A stretch of DNA of 64,000 bases from contig CANJCM010000011.1 in assembly GCA_947472765.1 (NCBI GenBank), forward strand, positions 17,655 to 81,654, in the 5' to 3' direction. Every line of letters starts with the position of its first letter. Within the stretch, counting starts at the first letter, position 1. Shown here one piece after another: positions 1 to 8,453 of this stretch. Source of the stretch: Opitutia bacterium. Lineage in GTDB: Bacteria; Verrucomicrobiota; Verrucomicrobiia; Opitutales; Opitutaceae. The notes beneath the pieces were generated by a model. That model saw only the letters and a list, made by a program, of their open reading frames with translations, made no database searches and was not told the origin of the DNA. Both the position numbers and the translations under genes were made by a program.

Positions 1-564
1 CAGGATGACCCGCGGCGCCCGGCTCGTCCGCCGGATAAACGCCACCACTTCGGACCGGATGGCCTGCGCGAGCTTCAGCCCCGGGTCCGCGTAGCCGACG
101 TACACGCTCTCCACGCCGCAGCACACGACCTCGTCCGGACACGTCCGGCGCTGCGCAAATGCCTTCGCATACTTGGAGCAGAGCACGCGGTTCACAGCGA
201 CCGGATGGGTGTGGCCGACAAAGTTCACGCCCGGCAACGTCAGCAGGTAGGCGTGAAACATCGCCTCCACGGAAGGCTTCTTCGCCGTCGGATCCAACCG
301 GGCATCGAGCAGTGTCTGATCGACCTCGGCATCGGGCACCCGTTTCCGGTCGAGCAGCGCCAGGATGGGACCAAGCCGGCATTCGGTCACCCCGAGGGGC
401 GAGAGCGTCGCGAGATTCGATCCGCTCGCCTTCACGAGAAAGCAGTCACCCGGCAGCCGCGCCGAGGTGTTGCCCTCGCCGAGAATCGCCAGCGCGCGTT
501 CCTCGCGACCCAGCTCATGCGAGAGCGTCAGCAAGGCAGCGCGCGGTTCGACAGGAGCGGACAT
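1..564 (-). CDS. Class II aldolase/adducin family protein (3' part missing)
   Basis: Reading the minus strand from an ATG at 562-564 gives 188 codons open to the window edge, so the C-terminus is cut off. The N-terminus MSAPVEPRAALLTLSHELG is followed by GEGNTSARL (residues 29-37), the phosphate-binding loop of the family, and by GHTHPVAV with two histidines (about 118 and 120) that are metal ligands in fuculose/rhamnulose-phosphate aldolases. Known members cleave sugar phosphates to DHAP or glycolaldehyde, or act as epimerases or decarboxylases. The substrate here cannot be told. It lies about 220 bp downstream of panC on the same strand, separated by a hairpin and a repeat, so it may be transcribed separately. 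Confidence 0.85.
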   Translation of the reverse strand, partial: MSAPVEPRAALLTLSHELGREERALAILGEGNTSARLPGDCFLVKASGSNLATLSPLGVTECRLGPILALLDRKRVPDAEVDQTLLDARLDPTAKKPSVEAMFHAYLLTLPGVNFVGHTHPVAVNRVLCSKYAKAFAQRRTCPDEVVCCGVESVYVGYADPGLKLAQAIRSEVVAFIRRTSRAPRVIL

Positions 565-626
565 GGCGCGACGAAAGACTCTCGAACGGAATAATTCGAA
601 CGAAATTCTTCCCGCCCGCGCCGCTT

Positions 627-703
627 GTCATTCTGAGCGGGAGCGAAGAATCCATGTGATCGGCCCAACTTACGGATGGATTCCTCGCTGCGCTCAGAAT
701 GAA
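627..703. repeat. Interspersed palindrome, CATTCTGAGC family
   Basis: The two arms begin CATTCTGAGCG and end CGCTCAGAATG and carry internal GAAGAATCCATG / ATGGATTCCTCG, so the whole 77 bp folds into one imperfect hairpin. A second copy with the same arms lies at 25164-25241. It sits between the aldolase and panC. Confidence 0.8.
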
Positions 704-770
704 AGAGGGATAGCTATTCGAGGCACCGAACAGCCTTCCCGAGTCTCAAATCTCAGATCTCAAATTTCAA

Positions 771-796
771 ATGCGCTCCTGTTCACAGGAGCGCAT
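771..796 (-). terminator. Hairpin at the end of panC
   Basis: Perfect 11-bp arms ATGCGCTCCTG and CAGGAGCGCAT enclose a 4-nt loop and overlap the panC stop codon. On the minus strand it is followed by an A/T-rich stretch but not by a clean T run, so it may be a weak terminator or a 3'-end stabiliser. Confidence 0.45.
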
Positions 797-1625
797 TGTC
801 GATCATCCGCAGTTCGTCCACCCAGACCGCAATCGCCAGCATTGTCCGCCCCGGCACGACTTCGCGCAGCGGCTCCATCGTGTTGGGATCGACGATCGAG
901 ACATAGATGACGCGAATTCGCCGCCGCTCGCCGAAGAGATGCGTGGCCTCCGCAATAATCCGATCCGGACTGCGCACCCCCTGCGCGACCATTTCGCGGG
1001 CGCGTTGCAGCGCCGCCGGAATGGCAGCCGCCTCCTGCCGCTGGCCGGACGTCAGATCGCGGCTGCGGAACGTGACCGCGAGGCCGTCGGTGTCCCGCAC
1101 CGTCGGTGCCAGCAAGACTTCCGTTCCGAGGCTGAGATCGTTGATCACCTTGCGCATCACGGCCGCCTGCTGGGCGTCGCGCTGGCCCATGATGAGGAAG
1201 TCGGGCCGGACGATGTTGAGCAGCTTGACCGTGCCCGTGGCCATGCCCCGGAAATGACTCGGCCGTGACACCCCGCAAAGCGGCTTGCTGACGGCCTCCT
1301 CGATCACGTAGGTGGAATACCCTTTCGGATAAAATTCCTCGGTCCCGGGCAGGAAGACCGCATCCACCTTCAGGTCCTCGCACAGCTTCAGGTCGGCGTC
1401 GGGGCTGCGCGGATAGCCCGCGAAATTCTCACTCGGGCCAAAGGCCAGCGGGTTGCGGAAAACGGAGACGACGACGTGCTGCGCGTGACTTTTGGCCGCC
1501 GCGATCAGCGCGGCGTGGCCGGCGTGCAACGCCCCGTTCGTGGCCACGAGGCCAATCGACCGGCCCTCCTGCCGCGCGACAGTCGAGGCGGCACGCATCT
1601 CGGAAACAGTCTCGTATTTATGCAT
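783..1625 (-). CDS. panC: Pantothenate synthetase
   Basis: Cytoplasmic enzyme that joins pantoate and beta-alanine using ATP, the last step of vitamin B5 synthesis. The 280-residue length fits the family. Motifs seen in order are TNGALHAGHAAL (ATP-binding HxGH), SVFRNPLAFG, NFAGYPR, MGQRDAQQ and RDTDGLAVTFRSR, the counterpart of the usual DGLAMSSRN. The ATG at 1623-1625 (MHKYETVSEM) is chosen because the open frame upstream (to 1757) overlaps dapL on the other strand and has no family similarity. Some usual residues are replaced (PTMGALHEGH to TNGALHAGH; SSRN to TFRSR), so it is a divergent member. It is transcribed divergently from dapL. Confidence 0.92.
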   Translation of the reverse strand: MHKYETVSEMRAASTVARQEGRSIGLVATNGALHAGHAALIAAAKSHAQHVVVSVFRNPLAFGPSENFAGYPRSPDADLKLCEDLKVDAVFLPGTEEFYPKGYSTYVIEEAVSKPLCGVSRPSHFRGMATGTVKLLNIVRPDFLIMGQRDAQQAAVMRKVINDLSLGTEVLLAPTVRDTDGLAVTFRSRDLTSGQRQEAAAIPAALQRAREMVAQGVRSPDRIIAEATHLFGERRRIRVIYVSIVDPNTMEPLREVVPGRTMLAIAVWVDELRMIDNALL

Positions 1626-1743
1626 GGGGCACGGCGGGGTGGACGGCGAACGTCGGGCTTGAACTAACCCTTCCCGGTGCGTTTGTTCAAGTTTTTCGCC
1701 GGTCCCACCGGTCCGATCCGCCGCCGCTCCCTCCTCCCTTCCC
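1626..1743. promoter_or_regulatory. Divergent panC/dapL promoter region
   Basis: 118 bp between two start codons that point apart, so promoters for both genes must lie here or overlap the gene ends. I cannot point to convincing -35/-10 boxes or an operator. Confidence 0.4.
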
Positions 1744-2967
1744 ATGATCCGCATCAACGAGAATTACACCAAGCTCAAGGCGTCCTACCTTTTCAGCGAC
1801 ATCGCCAAGCGCGTCAGCGCCTATGTCGCCGCCAACCCGACCAAGCCCGTCATCCGGCTCGGCATCGGCGACGTCACCGAGCCGCTCCCGCCGGTGTGCG
1901 TCGAGGCGCTCCATGCCGCGACCGACGAGATGGCGAACCGCGCCACGTTCAAGGGCTACGGCCCCGAGCAGGGCTACGCGTTCCTCCGCGACGTGATTGC
2001 GCAGCACGACTACGCGGCGCGCGGCTGCCAGATCGACGCCGATGAGATCTTCATCTCCGACGGCGCGAAGTGCGACTGCGGCAACATCCAGGAAATCTTC
2101 GGCCAGGACATCCGCCTCGCGATTCCCGATCCCGTTTACCCGGTCTACATCGATACGAACGTCATGGCCGGCCGCACCGGTCAGAACGTCGACGGCCGCT
2201 ACCAGGGCGTCACCTATCTCGATAGCACGCCGGCGAACGGCTACGTGCCCGCGATTCCCGAGGTCGCGACCGATCTAATCTACCTCTGCTTCCCGAACAA
2301 CCCGACCGGCGCCGTCGCCACCAAGGCCCAACTCGCGGCCTGGGTTGCCTATGCGAAGAAGCACAAGGCGATCATCCTCTTCGACTCCGCCTACGAGGCC
2401 TACATCCGCGACCCGCAGATTCCGCACTCCATCTACGAGATCGAAGGCGCCCGCGACGTCGCGCTCGAGTTCCGCAGCTTCTCCAAGACCGCGGGCTTCA
2501 CCGGCACGCGCTGCGCCTACCTCGTCGTGCCGAAGTCAGTCGTCGCCTACGATGCCGCCGGCAACGCGCATCCGGTTCATGCCCTCTGGAATCGCCGCCA
2601 CAGCACCAAGTTCAACGGCGTGGCGTATCCGATCCAGAAGGCCGCCGCCGCCATCTACACCGACGCCGGCAAGCAGCAGACCAAGGCGCTGATCGATTTC
2701 TATCTCGGCAACGCCAAGCTCATCCGCGATGCGGTGAAAAGCTGGGGCTTCAGCTGCATCGGCGGCGACAACGCGCCCTACCTCTGGATCAACACCGGCC
2801 GCGACTCCTGGGAATTTTTCGACCTGCTCCTGAACAAGGCCCAGGTCGTCTGCACGCCCGGCGCCGGCTTCGGCAAGTGCGGCGAAGGCCACGTCCGGAT
2901 CAGCGCCTTCAACTCGCGCGAGAACGTCGAGAACGCGCTGGCGCGAATCGCCGCCGCGCTGAAGTGA
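1744..2967 (+). CDS. dapL: LL-diaminopimelate aminotransferase
   Basis: PLP-dependent fold-type I transaminase that converts tetrahydrodipicolinate directly to LL-diaminopimelate, the short route to lysine and peptidoglycan precursors known from plants, Chlamydiae, Verrucomicrobia and others. The 407-residue product starts [17 protein letters not shown], a DapL signature, and carries [22 protein letters not shown], a DSAYEAYI segment and the PLP-lysine motif [12 protein letters not shown]. The start is the first ATG of the frame and matches the family's N-terminus. A strong intrinsic terminator follows at 3000-3033, so this is probably a single-gene transcript. Confidence 0.97.
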   Translation: MIRINENYTKLKASYLFSDIAKRVSAYVAANPTKPVIRLGIGDVTEPLPPVCVEALHAATDEMANRATFKGYGPEQGYAFLRDVIAQHDYAARGCQIDADEIFISDGAKCDCGNIQEIFGQDIRLAIPDPVYPVYIDTNVMAGRTGQNVDGRYQGVTYLDSTPANGYVPAIPEVATDLIYLCFPNNPTGAVATKAQLAAWVAYAKKHKAIILFDSAYEAYIRDPQIPHSIYEIEGARDVALEFRSFSKTAGFTGTRCAYLVVPKSVVAYDAAGNAHPVHALWNRRHSTKFNGVAYPIQKAAAAIYTDAGKQQTKALIDFYLGNAKLIRDAVKSWGFSCIGGDNAPYLWINTGRDSWEFFDLLLNKAQVVCTPGAGFGKCGEGHVRISAFNSRENVENALARIAAALK

Positions 2968-2999
2968 GGAAAAATTAAGAGTTAAGAATTAGGAATTAA

Positions 3000-3033
3000 G
3001 AAACCGATCCGGTACGGGTCGGTTTCTTTTTTT
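3000..3033 (+). terminator. Intrinsic terminator of dapL
   Basis: Arms GAAACCGATCC (3000-3010) and GGGTCGGTTTC (3016-3026), with one G-U pair, enclose a 5-nt loop and run into seven T residues (3027-3033). This is the clearest rho-independent terminator in the window. Confidence 0.92.
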
Positions 3034-3045
3034 GCCATGCCGGAA

Positions 3046-3262
3046 GTGGCACGGGTCTCCCGACCCGTGAAAGCCGTTCGAACGAACGTCGATCCGTGGC
3101 CGACACACCCCGCCCTACGGCACCCCTCTCGAGCCGGAATGATGCAGTGGAACGAAATCGGCGGGTGTGGGCACCCGCCCTCCATGGCAGGCGGATCGTT
3201 CGGACTTCCGTTCGCGCTCCTCTCAAAGAGCAATCCCTGGAGGGCCGGTGCCCCCACCGGCC
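3046..3262. repeat. Repeat block between dapL and the MCE operon
   Basis: The 2968-3346 gap holds short TTAAGA direct repeats (2973-3000), the dapL terminator, one arm of the GGCACGGGTCTCCCGACCCGTG-like palindrome (3046-3069; also inside recD2) and a 162-bp composite element (3101-3262). The composite is bounded by two hairpins, GGCGGGTG...CACCCGCC and GGCCGGTG...CACCGGCC, and also occurs at 13048-13211 and 41348-41512. No gene was found here. Confidence 0.85.
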
Positions 3263-3346
3263 ATTCGGCGTCGCCCCTTTCCGAACGCGCCGTGACGACA
3301 CTGCGCCTCCAGCCAGGCCTCGGCCCCGTTTCGACCTTCTTCCCTC

Positions 3347-4018
3347 TTACTTCGTCTTCGAGAGCTCTGCCGAAATCTCCGCCGCCAGTCCCGCCACCGC
3401 CTGGCTCAGGCCGGCGACGAGTTCGGATTCGGTCTTGCCGTCCCAACGCAGGTTCGCCGCGCGAAAATCGCCGCGGGCGATGGGCTCGTTCTTCCCGTCC
3501 GGCCCAAAAATCTCCCACACCGACCGAAACGCGATCGATCCGTCGGTCGATCCTTCCGCCGTCAGGACGCGCACCTTGAGTTCGCGATTGTAGGTCACAC
3601 CGGCCGCCCGCATCCCGGGCGTCAGCACCGCCGCGGCCGCTCCCCGCGCCAGCAATTCCTCGCGCAACACGCGGCCGAGCCCGAGTTCGATCGGCTCACC
3701 CCAGCGGGCATATTCGCGGAACTCGATCTCGTGCTGGCCGCGGCGGACCACAATCGGACGCGCCCGCAGATAGGTCGCGACCTCGACCTCGCGCAGGTGC
3801 ACCACGGGCCGGGCACCCGCCGGTTCCGGAGCCGGTGCGGTCGACGGGGCGGTCAGGACGTAGAAGCGCGTGGGATCCGCCGCCGCCTGCGGAATCGGGA
3901 TCGAGCAGCCGGTCACCGCCAGCGCGGCGAGGGCAAGGAAACCGCCAACCACTCCCCAGCGGGGGCCGCCTCCCGTTGCCTCGGTCACGGCGGGGTTCTG
4001 TATCGGACGGGACATCAT
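3347..4018 (-). CDS. ABC-type transport auxiliary lipoprotein of an MCE system (PqiC/YmbA-like)
   Basis: A 223-residue predicted lipoprotein: a hydrophobic segment (about 24-38) ends in the lipobox-like AVTGC, so the mature protein would start at the cysteine. It contains RFYVLTAP, typical of the auxiliary lipoprotein family found with MCE transporters, then ARPIVVRRGQHEIEFREYARWGEPI, the usual second conserved block. It is the last gene of the minus-strand lipid-transport operon and its ATG overlaps the stop of the MCE gene (4015-4018), which suggests translational coupling. By analogy with PqiC and LetA/B-type systems it probably acts at the outer membrane or in the periplasm. Its exact partner surface is unknown. 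Confidence 0.85.
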   Translation of the reverse strand: MMSRPIQNPAVTEATGGGPRWGVVGGFLALAALAVTGCSIPIPQAAADPTRFYVLTAPSTAPAPEPAGARPVVHLREVEVATYLRARPIVVRRGQHEIEFREYARWGEPIELGLGRVLREELLARGAAAAVLTPGMRAAGVTYNRELKVRVLTAEGSTDGSIAFRSVWEIFGPDGKNEPIARGDFRAANLRWDGKTESELVAGLSQAVAGLAAEISAELSKTK

Positions 4019-5019
4019 GGTTGATCCGGCCGCTTGCGGCCGGTGATGAGGGCATTGGGATTGCGCTCGAGGAAATCCGCGAGGCGTTTCACCGCTTCCG
4101 CGGCTTCGTTCAGATGCGCGAGCGTGCCGGCGACTTCCTCGCCGATGCCGCTGTGCGTATCGAGGAAACTTTGGGCCGTTGCCGCCGTGGATCGAAAGGA
4201 TTGCAGCGTGCGTCGCGTTTCCGCGAGCGTCTCGTTCAGCTCCCTGCTCGTCGGCTCGATTTGCGCGTCCAGCCGGGCAATTACCGACCGCAGCTCACCC
4301 GCCGCCGTATTCAGGTTCTCGATCGTCCGCTTGATGTCGGGATTCGTGACGAGCGCCTCGACCTGCACCCCGGTTTTCTTCCATTGCTCGACCACCCCCT
4401 TCAGATCGACGCCATCGACCTGCTTGCGCGCGGTGTTGGCGAGCGAACTCAGGTCGCGGGCGAGCCCCGCCATGTCGACGCGGCGGAAGTTGGCCAGCAC
4501 CTCGCTGATGCCGTTCTGGAACTCGGAAATCGCCGATGGCACGTAGGGCACGACGACGAGCCGCTCCGGCGGCCGGGCGGTCGCAGGAAATTCCTTGGGG
4601 TCGTGGAAGTCGAGTTCGACGAACAACAGGCCGGTGGCGAGTCCCTGCACGCCAAGTTGGGCGCGCAGACCGCGGTCGACGAGCTGCTGCAATTCCGCGC
4701 GCGCCGACACGTTGATCGGCGCACCCGTGCTGTCGGCGACCCGGTCCCGCCCAAATTCGCACCTCACGGCGACGACCGAGAGGTTCTTCGTCGCATCGTA
4801 GGTGATGGTGAGGTCAACCACCCGGCCGACCGGTACGCCGCGCAGCTTCACCGGCGAGCCGAGGGTCAGGCCGTGCACCGATTCGTCGAAATACACCACG
4901 AACCGCTGCGGCTTCGCAAAAAAGTTCACGCCGCCAAAGGTGAGCACCGCAATGATGCCCAGCGCAAAGGCGCCGATGACGAAGGCTCCGACCACCGTCG
5001 GGCTGAACTTCGTCTTCAT
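4015..5019 (-). CDS. mlaD: MCE (MlaD-like) substrate-binding protein
   Basis: A 334-residue membrane-anchored protein. One N-terminal transmembrane segment (VVGAFVIGAFALGIIAVLTF, about 8-28) precedes the MCE domain with LGSPVKLRGVPVGRV, and the C-terminal half is rich in heptad-like helices ending near NALITGRKRP. MCE proteins form hexameric rings or tubes that carry lipids between inner and outer membranes. The ATG at 5017-5019 (MKTKFSPT) is preferred over a longer frame to 5124 that would run into the ATPase gene and lacks conserved sequence. It lies 79 bp behind the ATPase gene and overlaps the lipoprotein gene by 4 bp. Confidence 0.92.
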   Translation of the reverse strand: MKTKFSPTVVGAFVIGAFALGIIAVLTFGGVNFFAKPQRFVVYFDESVHGLTLGSPVKLRGVPVGRVVDLTITYDATKNLSVVAVRCEFGRDRVADSTGAPINVSARAELQQLVDRGLRAQLGVQGLATGLLFVELDFHDPKEFPATARPPERLVVVPYVPSAISEFQNGISEVLANFRRVDMAGLARDLSSLANTARKQVDGVDLKGVVEQWKKTGVQVEALVTNPDIKRTIENLNTAAGELRSVIARLDAQIEPTSRELNETLAETRRTLQSFRSTAATAQSFLDTHSGIGEEVAGTLAHLNEAAEAVKRLADFLERNPNALITGRKRPDQP

Positions 5020-5098
5020 GGCGCCGCCGCCCTCCCGCGGCCATCGCCGGCACCCACCGGCATACTCGTTCTGTTGAGACTCACGCGGAAATTTTCCA

Positions 5099-5911
5099 TC
5101 ACGCGCCCGGCTTTGGCAAATCATCCCGCCTCAGGAATTCCCGCACGCGCGGATCGCGACTCGACGCCGCCAGCTCGCGGGGATGGCCCTCGGCGATGAT
5201 CCCCTGCTGCGCGCTATCCAGCATCACGACGCGATCGGCGAGATCGAAGATCGAGGCGAGTTCGTGCGACACGACCACGATGGTCGTGCCGAAGGTGTCG
5301 CGCACCTCGCGGATGAGTTCGTCAAGCTTCCGCGACGTCACCGGATCGAGACCCGCCGAGGGCTCGTCGAAGAACACAATCGCCGGGTCCAGCGCCAGGG
5401 CGCGGGCGAGCCCGGCGCGCTTCTTCATGCCGCCGCTGATCTCCGACGGAAAATAGTCCTCGAACCCTACCAGCCCAACCTGCCGCAGCTTGAGCGCGAC
5501 GACTTCCTCGATGTCGCGCGCCGAGAGCGTCGTGTATTCCTCGAGCGGCAGCGCCACGTTTTGCCGGAGGGTCAGCGAGGTCCAGAGCGCCCCGCCTTGG
5601 AAGAGCATGCCGAAGGTGCGCAGGATCTGGCGGCGCGTTGCCGGGTCCGCCGCGCTGAACGGCTGCCCGAGGAACTTCACCAGCCCGGCCCGCGGCTGAT
5701 TCAGGCCGACGAGATGCCGCAGCAGCGTGCTTTTGCCGCAACCCGAGCCGCCGATGATGAAGAAAATCTCCCCCGGCCTGACGGTGAACGACACGTCCTT
5801 CAGCACGACCTTGCCTTCGTAGCCGCACTCGAGGTGTTCCACCTCGATCGCCGGAGCGGGTGGCAGGGCGGAGGCCTCGTCTGGATTCTGCCTGTGGCTG
5901 GTTCCGTTCAT
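5099..5911 (-). CDS. mlaF: MCE-system ABC transporter ATP-binding protein (MlaF-like)
   Basis: A 270-residue cytoplasmic ATPase. Walker A is GGSGCGKSTLL, the signature loop SGGMKKRAGLARAL, and Walker B IVFFDEPSAGLDPVTS followed by the switch histidine in VVVSHEL. The MKKRAGLARA form is characteristic of MlaF/Ttg2A rather than other ABC ATPases. The ATG at 5909-5911 (MNGTSHRQ) starts 4 bp after the permease stop. An earlier in-frame ATG at 5956 would overlap the permease gene and is less likely. It powers the permease just upstream for lipid movement to or from the MCE protein. Confidence 0.93.
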   Translation of the reverse strand: MNGTSHRQNPDEASALPPAPAIEVEHLECGYEGKVVLKDVSFTVRPGEIFFIIGGSGCGKSTLLRHLVGLNQPRAGLVKFLGQPFSAADPATRRQILRTFGMLFQGGALWTSLTLRQNVALPLEEYTTLSARDIEEVVALKLRQVGLVGFEDYFPSEISGGMKKRAGLARALALDPAIVFFDEPSAGLDPVTSRKLDELIREVRDTFGTTIVVVSHELASIFDLADRVVMLDSAQQGIIAEGHPRELAASSRDPRVREFLRRDDLPKPGA

Positions 5912-5915
5912 GGCG

Positions 5916-7043
5916 TCAGATTCCCAGGGCGTTGAACAGCACCGCGAAAATCGCATCGGCCACGATCATGAGGAGGATGGCGGTCACCACCGCCGAGGTC
6001 GCCGCGCGACCGACGCCGGCCGCGCTCCGTTCCGCCTGCAGGCCCCGCAGGCAGCCGGCCAGTCCGATGATGACGCCAAACGCGACGCCGCGAATCACGC
6101 CGCTCGCGACATCGGACAAGTCGACGATGGTCAGCATCTCGGCCCAAAACGCCGCCGGGGGAATCGAGAGCTGGCCATAAGCAACCAACAACCCGCCAAT
6201 GATGCCGAGCGCGTCGGAGTAGAGGACGAGAAACGGCATCATCAGGCCAAGCGCCAGGATCCGGGGCAGGACGAGGAACTGCACCGCGGGAATGCCGAGG
6301 GTCTCGAGGGCATCGATCTCCTCGTTCGCCTTCATGTTGCCGAGTGTCGCGGCGAACGCCGCCCCGGTGCGGCCAGCCAGCACCACGCCGGTCATCACTG
6401 CGCCCATTTCCCGCACCATCGCGAGGCCGATCAGGTCGGCGATGTAGATGTCGCCGCCGTACTGCCGGAGCACGAGCGCACCGGTGTAGGCGAGCGTCAC
6501 GCCGACGAGCAGGCTGACGAGGCTCACGATCGGCAGCGCCATCGCGCCGCACTGCTGCATCTCGGTGAAGCAGTCGCGCCAGCGAAACCGCTGCGGGCTG
6601 CGCACGAGCCGGACGGTGCTGAGGACGCATTCGCCGACGAAACTGGAAATCGCGCGCGCCTTGGCCAGCGTGTCAGCCGTCGCCAGGCCGACGGTCGCGA
6701 GAAAACTCTCGGTGCGATCGAACGGCACGCTCGACTCGTGCGACGCCATCATCTGCGCCAAAAGCACCCGGATTTTCTCCGGCAGCGCCTCGGAATTGAA
6801 ATAGAATCCGCGCTGGCGGCACCACTCCTCCACCTCGAGGAGAAAGAGCAGCAGCGAAGTATCCCACCGCGGCACTTCGCCCAGCCGCACGGTCACCCGC
6901 TTCGGTTCCGCGGCGCCGAGAAGCTTCGCCCAGGACGGTCGCGGATCAGTGATCTGCCAGCTCCCGGCCAGGACGACTTCACAGCCCTCGCCCACCGCGT
7001 TCACGGTGACGCGGGCGGGCTGAATTTCCGAGGGCTGAGACAT
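5916..7043 (-). CDS. mlaE: STAS-domain-fused MlaE-family ABC permease
   Basis: A 375-residue inner-membrane protein. Residues 1-100 look like a STAS domain (MlaB-like; VPRWDTSLLLFLLEVEEW), and the remainder is the MlaE permease fold with LIGLAMVREMGAVMTGVVLAGRTGAAFAA and the coupling-helix-like NMKANEEIDALETLG. Fusion of the regulator to the permease explains why no separate mlaB is present. The ATG at 7041-7043 (MSQPSEIQ) is chosen; the frame runs upstream to 7157 through repeat-rich DNA. It is the first gene of the four-gene operon permease, ATPase, MCE protein, lipoprotein. Confidence 0.93.
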   Translation of the reverse strand: MSQPSEIQPARVTVNAVGEGCEVVLAGSWQITDPRPSWAKLLGAAEPKRVTVRLGEVPRWDTSLLLFLLEVEEWCRQRGFYFNSEALPEKIRVLLAQMMASHESSVPFDRTESFLATVGLATADTLAKARAISSFVGECVLSTVRLVRSPQRFRWRDCFTEMQQCGAMALPIVSLVSLLVGVTLAYTGALVLRQYGGDIYIADLIGLAMVREMGAVMTGVVLAGRTGAAFAATLGNMKANEEIDALETLGIPAVQFLVLPRILALGLMMPFLVLYSDALGIIGGLLVAYGQLSIPPAAFWAEMLTIVDLSDVASGVIRGVAFGVIIGLAGCLRGLQAERSAAGVGRAATSAVVTAILLMIVADAIFAVLFNALGI

Positions 7044-7356
7044 CGCGTTAAAGCTCACTGCCGCTGCGCGCCGGTTCAAGCTTCGGGAGCGAAGGCCCAA
7101 ACCGGGTTGAGCCGGAAGCCAGGAAGAGAGGAATAGGACTCCCAACCAGTGAACCACTAACCGGCACTAACGAGACACTAACTCCGAACCACGGATTTGA
7201 ACCGCTGGTCCGGATTCCGGGATTCCTGGCTTCAGGCTCCATGGCTTGGATTAGGGCCCATAAGTGAACACGCGTGGCGACCCCGTTTGAAGCACGGCCG
7301 ACCGCGACGAACTCCGGCTTGCAGCCTCCGCCCGGACTCCACGCAATGCGCCTCTC
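7044..7356. other. Gap between mlaE and the HAD gene
   Basis: 313 bp with starts of divergent genes on both sides. It holds one unit of the CACTAA repeat family (about 7149-7185) followed by unremarkable sequence. No gene or clear promoter was seen. Confidence 0.5.
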
Positions 7357-8007
7357 ATGCCTCGTTTTCAGACTGTCCTGCTCGACCTTGATGGCACGCT
7401 GGTGGACGCGTTCACCACGATTCACCGGAGCTACGTGCACGTGCTGCCACAATTCGGCCGCCCGGCGCCCACCGCCGCCGCCGTCCGGCGCGCCGTCGGC
7501 GGGGGACTCGAGAACGCGATGCGGCACTTCCTGCCCGAGGAGCTGATCGCCGAGGCGGTGAAGAAGCACATCGCCCACACCGAGACCATTTTGCTCGAGG
7601 ACGCCCGCGCCCTGCCCGGCGCGCTGGAGTTGCTCAAGTCCCAGCACGAGGCCGGCGCCACCCTCGCCGCCTTCACGAACAAGCGCGGCGAACATGCCCG
7701 CAAAGTGTGCGCCCACCTCGGCATGAGCCCGTATCTCCGCGGCATCTACGGCGCGAAGGACACGCCCTGGCTCAAGCCGCAGCCGGAATTCGCCGCCCAT
7801 GTCCTCACCGCGCTCAATGCCACCGCCGCGACCACGATCCTGATCGGCGACTCACCGTTCGACGTTCAAGCTGCGCACAACGGTGGTTTCCCCTGCTGGT
7901 GCGTCACCACCGGCACGCACAGCGCCGAGGAACTTCGCGAGGCCAAGGCCGACGGCGTCTTCGAGGATCTGTTCGCCGTCCAGGCCGCGCTCGCGGCCGC
8001 GAAATAA
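7357..8007 (+). CDS. HAD-family phosphatase, phosphoglycolate phosphatase-like
   Basis: A 216-residue cytoplasmic hydrolase. Motif I is LLDLDGTLVDAF (nucleophile Asp and acid Asp, about residues 9 and 11), motif II is AFTNKRG, the conserved lysine is in WLKPQPE and motif III is ILIGDSPFDVQAAHNGG. The helical cap between motifs I and II is of the C1 type seen in Gph and PpaX. The likely job is removal of phosphate from 2-phosphoglycolate or a similar small metabolite; the substrate is not certain. The ATG at 7357 lies just before the conserved strand. It stands alone between divergent mlaE and the symporter. Confidence 0.88.
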   Translation: MPRFQTVLLDLDGTLVDAFTTIHRSYVHVLPQFGRPAPTAAAVRRAVGGGLENAMRHFLPEELIAEAVKKHIAHTETILLEDARALPGALELLKSQHEAGATLAAFTNKRGEHARKVCAHLGMSPYLRGIYGAKDTPWLKPQPEFAAHVLTALNATAATTILIGDSPFDVQAAHNGGFPCWCVTTGTHSAEELREAKADGVFEDLFAVQAALAAAK

Positions 8008-8059
8008 TCCCCCGCCCGCCGGGGTCGGCCCCGCCCCTCACCACCAAGCCAAGCCCAGT

Positions 8060-8080
8060 TTGTCATCTATCAGATGACAA
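8060..8080. repeat. Stand-alone TTGTCATC hairpin
   Basis: Perfect 9-bp arms TTGTCATCT and AGATGACAA with loop ATC. The same arms flank the long element at 8166-8319, and a close relative lies at 30413-30451. Confidence 0.85.
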
Positions 8081-8112
8081 CCACGGCAATCCCCGCTGCG
8101 GCAGCTGAGCAA

Positions 8113-8135
8113 CTTGTCATCCAATGGATGACAAG
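8113..8135. repeat. Second stand-alone TTGTCATC hairpin
   Basis: Perfect 10-bp arms CTTGTCATCC and GGATGACAAG with loop AAT. Compared with the hairpin at 8060-8080, the tenth base pair and loop differ but the stem stays perfect, as expected of a selected hairpin. Confidence 0.85.
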
Positions 8136-8165
8136 ATCGCCGGGCCTCCAGCTGCATCTCTTCCG

Positions 8166-8319
8166 GTTGTCATCTGATACTTGGATTCCGAAGTTGGCTT
8201 CGTAGCCCGCTGCGTGAGCAGCGGGAGGGCTTGAGGCGAAGCGATCAAGAAGTCCCTGTCCTCACGGACAGGGCCACGCCAATCCGTTTAACTTCGGAAT
8301 CCAGGTATTGGATGACAAC
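8166..8319 (+). repeat. Long composite palindromic element, copy A
   Basis: 154 bp. Outer arms GTTGTCATC and GATGACAAC; then an inner inverted repeat TGGATTCCGAAGTT / AACTTCGGAATCCA; then two internal hairpins, one of CCCGCTGC/GCAGCGGG and one of CCCTGTCC/GGACAGGG. Other full or near-full copies: 25691-25844, 31503-31651, 37596-37747, and a decayed one at 50371-50500. Core-only copies: 18320-18399 and 20641-20719. With the two short hairpins, this fills most of the 8008-8453 gap. Confidence 0.88.
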
Positions 8320-8453
8320 GACGGCCTGGCCTTCGGCTCGGGCGCCGGCTCGGTGGATGGGCCGCCGCCCGCGGACTTTTCCCTTTCCCTTCCCGCGCCC
8401 GCCGCACAGCGTCACGCGACTTCGCCCCCGGCCTCGCTTCGGGCCGCCCCGCC

